Below are positions 22,286 through 30,359 of a DNA stretch of 38,214 bases, piece by piece (within the stretch, counting starts at the first letter, position 1; every line of letters begins with the position of its first letter). Position numbers and translations under genes: made by a program. Source of the stretch: DASPFV01 sp035620975 (GTDB lineage: Bacteria > Acidobacteriota > Vicinamibacteria > Vicinamibacterales > 2-12-FULL-66-21); contig DASPFV010000240.1 in assembly GCA_035620975.1 (NCBI GenBank), positions 1-38,214 of the forward strand. Direction: 5' to 3'. Under the pieces are notes generated by a model. The model was given only the letters and a program-made list of their open reading frames with translations, was not told the origin of the DNA and made no database searches.

Positions 22286-23293
22286 GTGCTCGAGATCGGC
22301 CTCAATCCGTACGGGGTTGCGTTCACGGTCGGCCTGCAGGCCGCCGGCACGGAGCGCGCCAACCCGCAGCCGGCCGGCCTGGACGGGTTCATCGGGATGG
22401 CGGGCGGGATAAATGCCCGCTGCATCGAGCTCGACTGGCGATGGCTCACTCCGCGGTCGACCGAGGAGATCGTCAGGCTCCGCGATCGCCTGCAGGGCAT
22501 GACCCGCGTGTGCAGCTTCTGGCTGCAGCAGCGTGAGGGCGAAACGTTGGAGGACGCGGTCCGCTGCGCGAAAGCGCTCGGGGCAGCGCTCGTGCGCCTG
22601 CACCTCACGCCGGTGCTCGAAGGAGCGCGGGCGGCCTGCGGCCCACGATGGCGCGGGATGGTGGATCATGGGCGGAAGACAATCCGTCGTGAAGCGGGGC
22701 GGGCGGCGGAGGCCGGTCTCGCGCTCGCGATCGAGAATCACCAGGACTTCGGCAGTGAAGAGCTCCTGGAGATCGCGCAGGCCGCCGGCCCCGCGGTGGG
22801 CATCGTGCTCGACACGGGCAATCCGTTCGCGGTCGGCGAGGATCCCGTGGCGTTTGCGGCGCGCGTGGCTCCGCTCGTGCGGCACGTGCATCTGAAGGAC
22901 TACCGCGCCCAGTTCACCAACGCGGGATATCGGCTCGTCCGGTGCGCGGTCGGTGACGGCTGCGTGCCGCTCGGCGAGATGGTGGATGCGCTCTCGCGCG
23001 AGGGGCCGCTGACGGCGTCGATCGAGCTCGGCGCCCTCGAGGCCCGTCACATCCGCCTGTTCGATCGCGGCTGGTGGACAGGTTACCCGGTCCGTCAGGC
23101 AAGCGAGCTCGCCACCGCGCTCGGTCGCTTGCAGCGCCACGCCCTCGGGCCGACCGAGGATTTCCGGACCCCGTGGGAGCGCGGGGACCCGGCCCACGCG
23201 ATTGTCGAGTACGAGCTCGGGCAGCTCCGGAGGAGCGTGGACTATCTGCGGGCGATCGGCTGGATGAGTACGCCGAGAGGCGACGTGTCGTGA
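22286..23293 (+). CDS. Sugar phosphate isomerase/epimerase-like TIM barrel protein
   Basis: The 335-residue protein is a third xylose-isomerase-like TIM barrel in the window. Expected metal ligands lie in LALAIENHQDFG (Glu), GIVLDTGNPF (Asp), VRHVHLKDY (His) and TASIELGALE (Glu). No signal peptide is seen. The GTG at 22286 is preferred to an ATG at 22205: the latter overlaps the start codon of the divergent gene and adds 27 residues without family character, and a TACAAT box lies just before the GTG. It is divergent from the GH5-like glycosidase, which hints at a shared carbohydrate pathway. Reaction unknown. Confidence 0.83.
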   Translation: MLEIGLNPYGVAFTVGLQAAGTERANPQPAGLDGFIGMAGGINARCIELDWRWLTPRSTEEIVRLRDRLQGMTRVCSFWLQQREGETLEDAVRCAKALGAALVRLHLTPVLEGARAACGPRWRGMVDHGRKTIRREAGRAAEAGLALAIENHQDFGSEELLEIAQAAGPAVGIVLDTGNPFAVGEDPVAFAARVAPLVRHVHLKDYRAQFTNAGYRLVRCAVGDGCVPLGEMVDALSREGPLTASIELGALEARHIRLFDRGWWTGYPVRQASELATALGRLQRHALGPTEDFRTPWERGDPAHAIVEYELGQLRRSVDYLRAIGWMSTPRGDVS

Positions 23294-23327
23294 GAACGCC
23301 CTGGACGCGGCGCCGCCACGACACACT

Positions 23328-23441
23328 GGTCACCTGGCGCACCCTCGCACCCGCACCGGGTGCACCTTCGCACGCGCGCACCTGGTGCACGCGCGCAGCT
23401 GGTGCACCCTCGCACGCTGGCACCATTGGCACACTGGCACC
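23328..23441. repeat. Low-complexity GCAC/TGGCAC repeat at a convergent junction
   Basis: The stretch is built from recurring words such as CTGGTGCAC, CCCTCGCAC, GCGCGCA and, at the end, three TGGCAC units spaced 8-9 bases apart. It begins 35 bp after the TIM-barrel stop and ends at the stop codon of the convergent permease. It resembles the shorter stretch at 20835-20880. Confidence 0.75.
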
Positions 23442-25895
23442 TTATTCCGCCCTCAAGGCGCTCACGACGTCTACACGTGATGCGCGCGCGGCCGGCATCA
23501 GCGAGGCGAGCAGCGCCGCGGCGACGAGAATCCCGGCCGCCGCGGCCACGGGCAGCGCACCGGGAATCCGCACGTCCTGGACGATGCTGCCGACGGCCCG
23601 CGCCAGGAGGAGGCCGCCGACCGCGCCGGTCACGATGCCCACCCCGGCGATGACCGCGCCCTCGCCAAGTACTTTCGCGAGGAGGTCGCGGGGCGCCGAT
23701 CCGATGGCCATGCGGATGCCGAACTCGCGGGTCCGCGCGCTCACCGAGAAGGCGAGCACGCCTGCCACCCCGACGACTGCGATCGTCAGCGCCACCGCGG
23801 CGAACCCGCCAAAGACCATCGCGTTCAGGCGATCCGGCGCGAGCACCTCTGCCCTGACGTCCTCGAGCGTCGCGGCCCGCTCCACCGGCTGATCGGCCGA
23901 CATCTCCCGGACGATGCGCGTGATGGACGGGACGAGCGCGTACGGATCGGTCCGCGCGTGGACGAACACACGGCCTCCGCCAATCTCCTGCGCGAACGGG
24001 TGATAGACGCTCATCGCCGGTCCCGGCACGATGTTCTCGTCGTCGACGTCTGCCGCGATGCCGACGATGCGGCGCCCCTCGTTGCTGACGTCGATGAACT
24101 TCGTGACCGGGTCCGTCCACATGAGCCGCCTGTTCAGCGCGTCGTCCTGCCGCGGAAACATGCGCTGCGCCACGCTCTGGCTGATGATCACGACGCGCTC
24201 GGTGTCACGTCGATCGGCGTCGGTGAAATCGCGGCCGGCGATGATGGGAATGCCCAGCGCCGCGAAGAAGCCTGGCGACACGGTCCGGAAGCGCGCGCGA
24301 GGGTCCTCCTCCCCGTCCACCTTCGCGTATCCTTCGACCGAGAACTGGAACCCCGGGCCGAATCCGCCGGCATCGCGCCAGGGCACCACGGTGCCCACGG
24401 CAGCGCGCTCGACGCCGGGCAGCTGCGAAATCCGCTCGAGGATCTCGCCGTAGAACCGGGCGATCTGATCGCGCGGCCGCGAGAACGATACGACCGGCAC
24501 GTTGATCGCCAGCACGTTCCGCATGTTGAAGCCGGTCGGCGCAGCCTGGAGGGCGAAGAGAGTCTTGAGCAGCATGCCGGCGCCGGCAAGAAGCACGAAC
24601 GACGCGGCAATCTGGGTGATCGCGAAGAGCCTGAGGCGCCGGTTCGTTCCTGACGTGATCCGGACGCTGCCGTTCGAGAGGCCCAGGCCGCTCGAAGCGT
24701 CCGCCGAGGGGAGGCGCGGCACGAAGGCCAGCAGCACCGCCGCGGCTATCGCGAGCACCACACCGACCCAGAGGAGCGTGGCGTCGACCGTGACGTCCAG
24801 CGCGCGCACCGAGAACCGCGCCGCATACCGCGTCAGGATGGCCACCATCGGCCGGGCGATGGCGATCCCGAGCAGCGCCCCCACGCCGCAGAGCAGCAGA
24901 CTCTCGGCGAGCAGCGTGCGCCGGAGCGCGCCCGCACCCGCGCCGAGCGCCGCGCGAATCGAGAGCTCGCCTGCCCGCCGCACGGACCGGGCCAGGATCA
25001 GGTTCGCCACGTTCGAGCAGGCGATGACGAACACGAGGGCCGCCGCGCCCAGCAGCACCAGCAGCACCGTGCGCGCGGGCGCGACGATCTGATCGCGAAG
25101 GCGCACGGCCTCGATCCGGAAGTCGGCCTTCACCGGGTAGGCCTCGGGGTACTCCTTGACGATCGCCCCGTGCACGGCGCGCAACTCGGCGCGGGCGGAC
25201 TCCAGATCCGCTCCCGGGGCGAGCCGGCCGAACAGCTCTGTCATCCGGTGCACCCGGCCTTCCACCATCGTGGCCGAGAGGTGGTGCGGGCTCGTGACGA
25301 CGTTGGCGATGATCTCCGTTTCGGCGGGATAGGGCACCGATGGCTCCAGCACCCCGATGATCGTGGCCGCGCGTGTTCCGAGGCGGACGGTCCGGCCGAT
25401 CACGGCGGGATCGCTCTGCAGCGTCGTGCTCCAGAACCGGTGCGTGAGGACCACCACTCCCGCTGCCTGCGGCCCGTCGTCTGTCGCGTCGATCAGCCGC
25501 CCGAGCACCGGTCGCAGCCCCATGACCTCGAAATACGACCCGCCGACCACGCCGGCCCGCACCACGCGGGGCTCGCCCAGGCCCACCATCGTGAATTCGA
25601 TCGTGGAGAAGTCCCCGAAGGCGGACAGGGTCCTGACACGCCCGCGGAGATCGCGGATCTCCGGCACGGAGAAGACCGCGTTCTCGATGCCGAGGCCCGG
25701 CGCACTCTGCCGGATGTAGATGAGGCGGTCCTCGTCGCGGTTGACGAGCGGGCGCAGCAGGACGCCCCGCACGACGCTGAAGATGGCGGCGTTCGCGCCG
25801 ATGCCGAGCGCCAGGGTGATGATGACGGTCGCCGCGAGGCCTCGGGCCCTGCCGAACGATCGAACAGCGAAGCGAAGATCGGTAATGAAGCTCAT
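23442..25895 (-). CDS. ADOP-type MacB/FtsX ABC permease (copy 3)
   Basis: The 817-residue permease has the doubled MacB architecture: an N-terminal span (LAATVIITLALGIGANAAIFSVVRG), a periplasmic MacB_PCD domain (LTHRFWSTTLQSDPAVIGRTV), an FtsX domain (GAAALVFVIACSNVANLILARSVRRAGELSIRAALGAGAGAL), a second periplasmic domain with FTDADRRDTERVVIISQSVAQRMFP, and a C-terminal FtsX domain (AGVLAFSVSARTREFGIRMAIGSAP). The ATG at 25895 is chosen because AGGG lies five bases upstream; a GTG at 25901 sits too close to that site. No ATPase gene is adjacent. It diverges from the tricorn-like protease, and palindromic repeat copy C lies between them. Confidence 0.9.
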   Translation of the reverse strand: MSFITDLRFAVRSFGRARGLAATVIITLALGIGANAAIFSVVRGVLLRPLVNRDEDRLIYIRQSAPGLGIENAVFSVPEIRDLRGRVRTLSAFGDFSTIEFTMVGLGEPRVVRAGVVGGSYFEVMGLRPVLGRLIDATDDGPQAAGVVVLTHRFWSTTLQSDPAVIGRTVRLGTRAATIIGVLEPSVPYPAETEIIANVVTSPHHLSATMVEGRVHRMTELFGRLAPGADLESARAELRAVHGAIVKEYPEAYPVKADFRIEAVRLRDQIVAPARTVLLVLLGAAALVFVIACSNVANLILARSVRRAGELSIRAALGAGAGALRRTLLAESLLLCGVGALLGIAIARPMVAILTRYAARFSVRALDVTVDATLLWVGVVLAIAAAVLLAFVPRLPSADASSGLGLSNGSVRITSGTNRRLRLFAITQIAASFVLLAGAGMLLKTLFALQAAPTGFNMRNVLAINVPVVSFSRPRDQIARFYGEILERISQLPGVERAAVGTVVPWRDAGGFGPGFQFSVEGYAKVDGEEDPRARFRTVSPGFFAALGIPIIAGRDFTDADRRDTERVVIISQSVAQRMFPRQDDALNRRLMWTDPVTKFIDVSNEGRRIVGIAADVDDENIVPGPAMSVYHPFAQEIGGGRVFVHARTDPYALVPSITRIVREMSADQPVERAATLEDVRAEVLAPDRLNAMVFGGFAAVALTIAVVGVAGVLAFSVSARTREFGIRMAIGSAPRDLLAKVLGEGAVIAGVGIVTGAVGGLLLARAVGSIVQDVRIPGALPVAAAAGILVAAALLASLMPAARASRVDVVSALRAE

Positions 25896-25947
25896 GACCA
25901 CCCTGTTACGCGTTTACGGGCCCGCCATTCGCCGGAGCCCTCCTCCG

Positions 25948-26044
25948 AGAGAAACCAGGGGGGCTTCGCCCCGCCGGCCCCCCCCATCGCGCCCCTTGGC
26001 GCCTTCATGGCTTCGCGCGTCCGGCGCATGCGGGGTGGGCAACT
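25948..26044 (+). repeat. Dispersed palindromic intergenic repeat, copy C
   Basis: A 97-bp copy of the family at 20885-21104, with AGAGAAACC, GGGGC-TTC-GCCCC, CCTTGGCGCC, CATGGCTTCGCG and GTGGGCAACT in the same order and orientation. Unlike copies A and B it lies between divergent genes, so it may be transcribed as part of the permease 5' leader. Confidence 0.78.
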
Positions 26045-26107
26045 CGACGGACGACGATCCTGCCACGGGAAATCGACGGCGCGGGAGCGAGCTGAAGACG
26101 GACATGG

Positions 26108-26113
26108 ATTATA
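26108..26113 (-). promoter_or_regulatory. Candidate -10 box (TATAAT), minus strand
   Basis: On the minus strand TATAAT lies at 26113-26108. If it drives the permease starting at 25895, the leader would be about 205 bases and would contain repeat copy C. The upstream -35 match is weak. Confidence 0.3.
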
Positions 26114-26183
26114 GCTTCCAGCACCGGGCTTCCACCCTTCAGCCGACCTGCTGGATTAAGATGGGCCGTCGCTGGAGGCCCCG

Positions 26184-29100
26184 ATGAAGCGAGTTACCCT
26201 GGTCCTGTCCCTCGTCCTGGCTGCGGTCATCCCGAACTCCCGGCCGAACGCCCAGGCGCCCCCGCCGGTCCTCGCGCAGCAGCCCGCGCTCAGCGCCACG
26301 CAGGTGGCGTTCGTGTTCGCGGGCGACCTCTGGAGCGTCCCGCGGGCCGGGGGCGAGGCGCGGCGGCTGACCACGGGATCGGGCGTGGAATCCAGCCCGC
26401 GCTTTTCGCCCGACGGCAAGTGGATCGCGTTCACGGGTCAGTACGACGGCAACGTCGACGTCTTCGTGATGCCCGCCGAGGGCGGAGTGCCGCGGCGCCT
26501 GACCTGGCACCCCGACGTCGACACCGCCCTCGGCTGGACGCGCGACGGCAAGCGGGTGCTGTTCTCGTCGACGCGCACCAGCTACTCCCGGTTCCGCGAG
26601 CTCTTCGTCGTGCCGCTGGAGGGGGGCCTCGCCGAGAAACTCCCGCTGCCCATGGGGTTCGAAGGCGCATTCTCGCCGGACGGCGGCCGGCTGGCCTACG
26701 TGCCGCTGCCGCGGGCCTTCACGGCCTGGAAGCGGTATCGCGGCGGCCAGGCGACACCCGTCTGGATCGCCTCGCTCTCGACGAGCGCCGTCGAGCAGAT
26801 CCCCCGCGAGGGGTCGAACGACTACGACCCCATGTGGATCGACGAGAAGGTCTATTTTCTCAGCGACCGGAGCGAACCCGTCACGTTGTACTCGTACGAC
26901 ACGAAAACGAAACAGGTGACGCAGGCAGTACGCAATACAGGGATGGACTTCAAGTCCGCCTCCGCCGGTCCTGGCGGGATCGTCATCGAACAATTCGGCC
27001 AGCTCCAGCTGTTCGACCCGGCCAGCAGCGGGCTGACGCCGATCGCAATCCGGATTGCCGGCGACATCGCGGAGATGCGGCCGCGTTACATCAACGTGTC
27101 GCGGCGTCTCACGAACGCCCATATCTCGCCGACCGGCGCACGCGCGCTGTTCGAGGCGCGCGGCGAGATCCTCACCGTCCCCGCCGAGAAGGGGGACACC
27201 CGGAACCTGACCTCCACGCCCGGTGTGATGGAGCGCGATCCGGCGTGGTCGCCCGACGGCCAGTCTATTGCGTACTTCTCGGACGAGAGCGGCGAGTACG
27301 AGCTGCACGTGAAGGACTCGATGGGGCGGAGCCCCGCGAAGAAGATCCGGCTCGAGCAGAAGCCGACGTTCTATTTGATGCCGCGCTGGTCCCCCGACAG
27401 CAGGAAGATCGCCTACCTCGACGCGCACCTGAACACCTGGTACGTGGACATCGACCAGCAGAAGCCCGTCAGGATCGACAAGGACCGCTACCTGTTCCCG
27501 TCGGGCCAGCGCGTGCCGGTCTGGTCGCCCGACAGCAGGTGGATCGCCTACTCGAAACGGCTGCCGAACTACCTGAGCACGATCTTCGTGCACTCCGTGG
27601 CCGACGGGAAGAGCTACCAGCTCACAGACGGCCTGAGCGACGCCAGGTACCCCGTCTTCGACAGGGACGGCAAGTACCTCTACTTCACGGCGAGCACGGA
27701 CTCGGGGCCGACGCTCGAGCCCGACGTTCGCAGCGGCTCTCGGACCACTACCCGAAGCATCTACGCCACCGTGCTCTCGAAGACCGAGGCGTCCCCCTTC
27801 GCACCCGAAAGCGACGAGGAGAAGGTCGTCAAACCCGGCGAGAAGCCGTCGTCTTCCGGCACACCGGAGGCAAAGTCCGAGGAGAAGCAGCCGGAAGCCG
27901 GCGGAGAGGAGACGTCGAAGCCGGCGCCGGCGGCCGGCGGCGCCAAAGTGCCGGAGGTCAGGATCGATTTCGATCGGATCAACCAGCGGATCCTCGCGGT
28001 GCCGATGCCGGCCCGCAGCTACGTCGGGCTCCAGGTGGGCCGCGCGGGAACGCTCTTCGCGCTCGAGGCGCCGCCTGCCTCAGGCGGGCCACCGCCGGGC
28101 CTCGTCGTGCATCGCTACGATCTGCGCCAGCGGCGATCGGACGTCCTGATCTCGGGCGTGCGGTTCTTCGAGGCGTCGGCCAACGGCGAAAAGAGCCTGA
28201 CGGCGCAGGGCGACCGGTGGACCATTCAGAACGTGCGGCCGCTGCCACCTGCGAGCGGCGGGGGTAATCAGGCCGGGCCACCCTCCGGGCCGGGCGGGCC
28301 CCCGGGCGGCGCGGGCGGCGGGCCTCAGGGCGGCGGGCCCGGCACGTTCACCCTCCGCACCGAGGACATCGAGCTGCGCTCGGACCCTGGAGTCGAGTGG
28401 AAGCAGATGTACCACGACGCCTGGCGGATCCAGCGCGAGTTCTTCTACGACCCTGCCCTGCACGGGCTCGACCTGGCGGCCGCCATCAGGAAGTACGAGC
28501 CGTATCTCGCGTCCGTGCAGTCGCGGCGGGACCTGAATTACGTGTTCGCCGACATGATGGGGGAGATCACCGTCGGCCACCTCGGCGTCGGGGGCGGCGA
28601 CGTGCCGGAGGTGAAGACGATCCAGACGGGGCTCCTCGGCGCGGACTACCGGATCGAGAACGGCCGCTATCGCTTCGCCCGAATCTTCGACGGCGAGAAC
28701 TGGAACCCGGATCTGAAGGCGCCCCTGACGCAGCCTGGCGTGAACGTCGAGGAGGGCGAGTACCTCCTCTCGGTCAACGGCCGCGACGTGCGCGCGACCG
28801 ACAGCGTCTACAGCTTCTTCGAGGCCACGGCGGGCAAGAGCGTGCTCCTGCGCGTCGGCCCGAATCCCGACGGCTCCGGCAGCCGCGAGGTCACCGTGAT
28901 CCCCGTGCCCAACGAGTCGCGTCTCCGCAACCTCGCCTGGATCGAGGGGAACCGCCGCAAGGTCGACGACGCCACCAACGGGCGGGTCGCCTACGTCTAC
29001 ATGCCCGACACGGCGTTCGGCGGCTACACCAACTTCACCCGCTATTTCTACGCCCAGGTCGGGAAGGAGGCGGTGATCATCGATGAGCGCTTCAACGGTG

Positions 29101-29612
29101 GCGGCGCGCTCGCGACCGACATCATCGAGCACCTGAAGCGGACCATGATGAGCCTCGTGGCCACGCGGGACGGCGAGGACGAGGTGCAGCCGCAAGGGGC
29201 AATCTTCGGACCGAAGGTGATGATCATCAACGAGTTCGCCGGCTCGGGCGGCGACGCGATGCCGAACTACTTCCGTCGCGCGGGCGTCGGCAGGCTGATC
29301 GGCAAGCGCACCTGGGGCGGCCTGGTCGGCCGGGCCGGCGCGCCGCCGCTCATGGACGGCGGCTTCGTCTCGGCGCCGAGCTCGGCGGTCTGGGGGCCTG
29401 AGGGTCAGTGGGACGCCGAGAACGTCGGGATCGCGCCGGACATCGAGGTCGAGCACGATCCCGCCCTGGTCCGGCAGGGAAAGGACCCGCAGCTCGAGCG
29501 CGCGATTGCCGAGGTAATGGAGGAGCTGAAAAAGAACCCGGTCCCGAAGCCGAAGCGCCCGGCGTACCCGAACTACCACAAGAAGGCGACGACGGCGACG
29601 AGCAGCCAGTAG
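26184..29612 (+). CDS. Tricorn-like S41 protease with TolB/PD40 propeller
   Basis: This 1142-residue protein has a signal peptide (MKRVTLVLSLVLAAVIPNSRPNAQA), then PD40/TolB propeller blades (VPRAGGEARRLTTG, SPRFSPDGKWIAFTG, DPAWSPDGQSIAYFSDESG, about residues 40-520). Next come an acidic Lys/Glu/Pro linker (about 545-590), a second beta region with a Gly/Pro linker (about 690-725), a PDZ-like segment (about 850-910) and an S41 peptidase domain. By analogy with tricorn protease the catalytic residues are His799 (TVGHLG), Ser1021 (NEFAGSGGD) and Glu1079 (WDAENVGIAPD). The residue before the His is Gly where tricorn has Ser. It probably trims peptides in the periplasm. GGAGG five bases before the ATG fixes the start. 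It converges on the RiPP cassette. Confidence 0.9.
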   Translation: MKRVTLVLSLVLAAVIPNSRPNAQAPPPVLAQQPALSATQVAFVFAGDLWSVPRAGGEARRLTTGSGVESSPRFSPDGKWIAFTGQYDGNVDVFVMPAEGGVPRRLTWHPDVDTALGWTRDGKRVLFSSTRTSYSRFRELFVVPLEGGLAEKLPLPMGFEGAFSPDGGRLAYVPLPRAFTAWKRYRGGQATPVWIASLSTSAVEQIPREGSNDYDPMWIDEKVYFLSDRSEPVTLYSYDTKTKQVTQAVRNTGMDFKSASAGPGGIVIEQFGQLQLFDPASSGLTPIAIRIAGDIAEMRPRYINVSRRLTNAHISPTGARALFEARGEILTVPAEKGDTRNLTSTPGVMERDPAWSPDGQSIAYFSDESGEYELHVKDSMGRSPAKKIRLEQKPTFYLMPRWSPDSRKIAYLDAHLNTWYVDIDQQKPVRIDKDRYLFPSGQRVPVWSPDSRWIAYSKRLPNYLSTIFVHSVADGKSYQLTDGLSDARYPVFDRDGKYLYFTASTDSGPTLEPDVRSGSRTTTRSIYATVLSKTEASPFAPESDEEKVVKPGEKPSSSGTPEAKSEEKQPEAGGEETSKPAPAAGGAKVPEVRIDFDRINQRILAVPMPARSYVGLQVGRAGTLFALEAPPASGGPPPGLVVHRYDLRQRRSDVLISGVRFFEASANGEKSLTAQGDRWTIQNVRPLPPASGGGNQAGPPSGPGGPPGGAGGGPQGGGPGTFTLRTEDIELRSDPGVEWKQMYHDAWRIQREFFYDPALHGLDLAAAIRKYEPYLASVQSRRDLNYVFADMMGEITVGHLGVGGGDVPEVKTIQTGLLGADYRIENGRYRFARIFDGENWNPDLKAPLTQPGVNVEEGEYLLSVNGRDVRATDSVYSFFEATAGKSVLLRVGPNPDGSGSREVTVIPVPNESRLRNLAWIEGNRRKVDDATNGRVAYVYMPDTAFGGYTNFTRYFYAQVGKEAVIIDERFNGGGALATDIIEHLKRTMMSLVATRDGEDEVQPQGAIFGPKVMIINEFAGSGGDAMPNYFRRAGVGRLIGKRTWGGLVGRAGAPPLMDGGFVSAPSSAVWGPEGQWDAENVGIAPDIEVEHDPALVRQGKDPQLERAIAEVMEELKKNPVPKPKRPAYPNYHKKATTATSSQ

Positions 29613-29614
29613 TC

Positions 29615-29674
29615 GTAGGCTTCGGGCTCAGGACTCTAGGCTTTGGTAGGCTTCGGGCTCGGGACTCTAGGCTT
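29615..29674 (+). repeat. Two 29-bp direct repeats at a convergent junction
   Basis: Copies at 29615-29643 and 29646-29674 differ at a single base (29630 versus 29661). Both start GTAGGCTTCGGGCTC and end CTAGGCTT, words similar to the heptamer arrays at 17.0-17.2 kb. The repeat starts two bases after the protease stop and runs into the end of the TfuA gene, whose TAG stop lies within the second copy. Confidence 0.92.
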
Positions 29675-30359
29675 CAGGGCTCAGGCCCGAGCCTGTGCCT
29701 GATTCAACGATCGTGCAGGCCGAGCGAATGCGCCGAAGGAGCGAGCGGGCGTCCGCGGCCTTCACGTTCGGCGCGGACCGGCACCACCAGTCCTGGATGC
29801 GGGCCGCTCGCTCGGGCGTCAGGAGGCGCCGGAGCTCCCGGAACAGCCGCGGCACCGTGCGCTCCGGGAAGTAGGCGGCCTTCAACCTCATGGTGAGCAG
29901 CCGGCATTCTCTCCGTGACAGGAGGCCTTCTCTGCAACCCTGGGCGAGCGCCACGCGAAAATTGACCATCGGCTCCGACAGCGGACGCAGCGTCTCGGGA
30001 CAGAACGTCATCGCGACCTCGTCGTCGGCCTCCAGACGGCCGTCTCGAAACATCTCGAACACCTCACCGACGCCAACCATGCCGTGTGGCTCGAGCTCGA
30101 CCGCACGCAGCGCGCCCATGCTCGACGCGCCGAACACGGGCACGCCGCGCTCCAGGTACAGCAGAATCTCCTGCGTCGAGATCGCGAAGCTCTGAAAGAA
30201 CTCGCCGTCGACGATGCCGATGGCCGAGGGAGGATCGTCGAGCAACGGAAGCAGCCCTCCACGTCTGATGGGCGGGAGGAACACGCCGTCGGGGAGCTCG
30301 CGCTGTGCCTCGGCGAGCGGGAGGCTCGGGCCGAGGAAGATCACCGGCGGGGGGGCCAC
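29667..30359 (-). CDS. tfuA: TfuA-like protein, YcaO partner
   Basis: The 230-residue protein carries the TfuA core (about residues 5-115): VIFLGPSLPLAEA, IGIVDGEFFQSFAISTQEIL, GVPVFGASSMGALRAVE and GMVGVGEVFEMFRDG are hallmark segments. TfuA was named from the trifolitoxin cluster; with YcaO it takes part in backbone thioamide formation, for example in methyl-coenzyme M reductase and thiovarsolins, and is thought to help deliver sulfur. GTG at 30359 has GGAGG eight bases upstream. An alternative GTG at 30344 overlaps the YcaO stop as GTGA and would give 225 residues. Either way it is translationally coupled to YcaO. The C-terminal tail (TGSGLSPEA) is encoded by low-complexity intergenic repeat DNA. 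Confidence 0.92.
   Translation of the reverse strand: MAPPPVIFLGPSLPLAEAQRELPDGVFLPPIRRGGLLPLLDDPPSAIGIVDGEFFQSFAISTQEILLYLERGVPVFGASSMGALRAVELEPHGMVGVGEVFEMFRDGRLEADDEVAMTFCPETLRPLSEPMVNFRVALAQGCREGLLSRRECRLLTMRLKAAYFPERTVPRLFRELRRLLTPERAARIQDWWCRSAPNVKAADARSLLRRIRSACTIVESGTGSGLSPEA

Noticed and set aside
25914..26105. A 63-codon minus-strand frame preceded by TATAAT
   Set aside because: TATAAT is only two bases from the ATG, and much of the peptide is encoded by the dispersed repeat (copy C); similar peptide words in copies A and B reflect the repeat, not a gene.
29615..29674. Attachment site or transposon target duplication
   Set aside because: Two near-identical 29-bp repeats sit almost side by side with no integrase, transposase or tRNA gene; local duplication is simpler.
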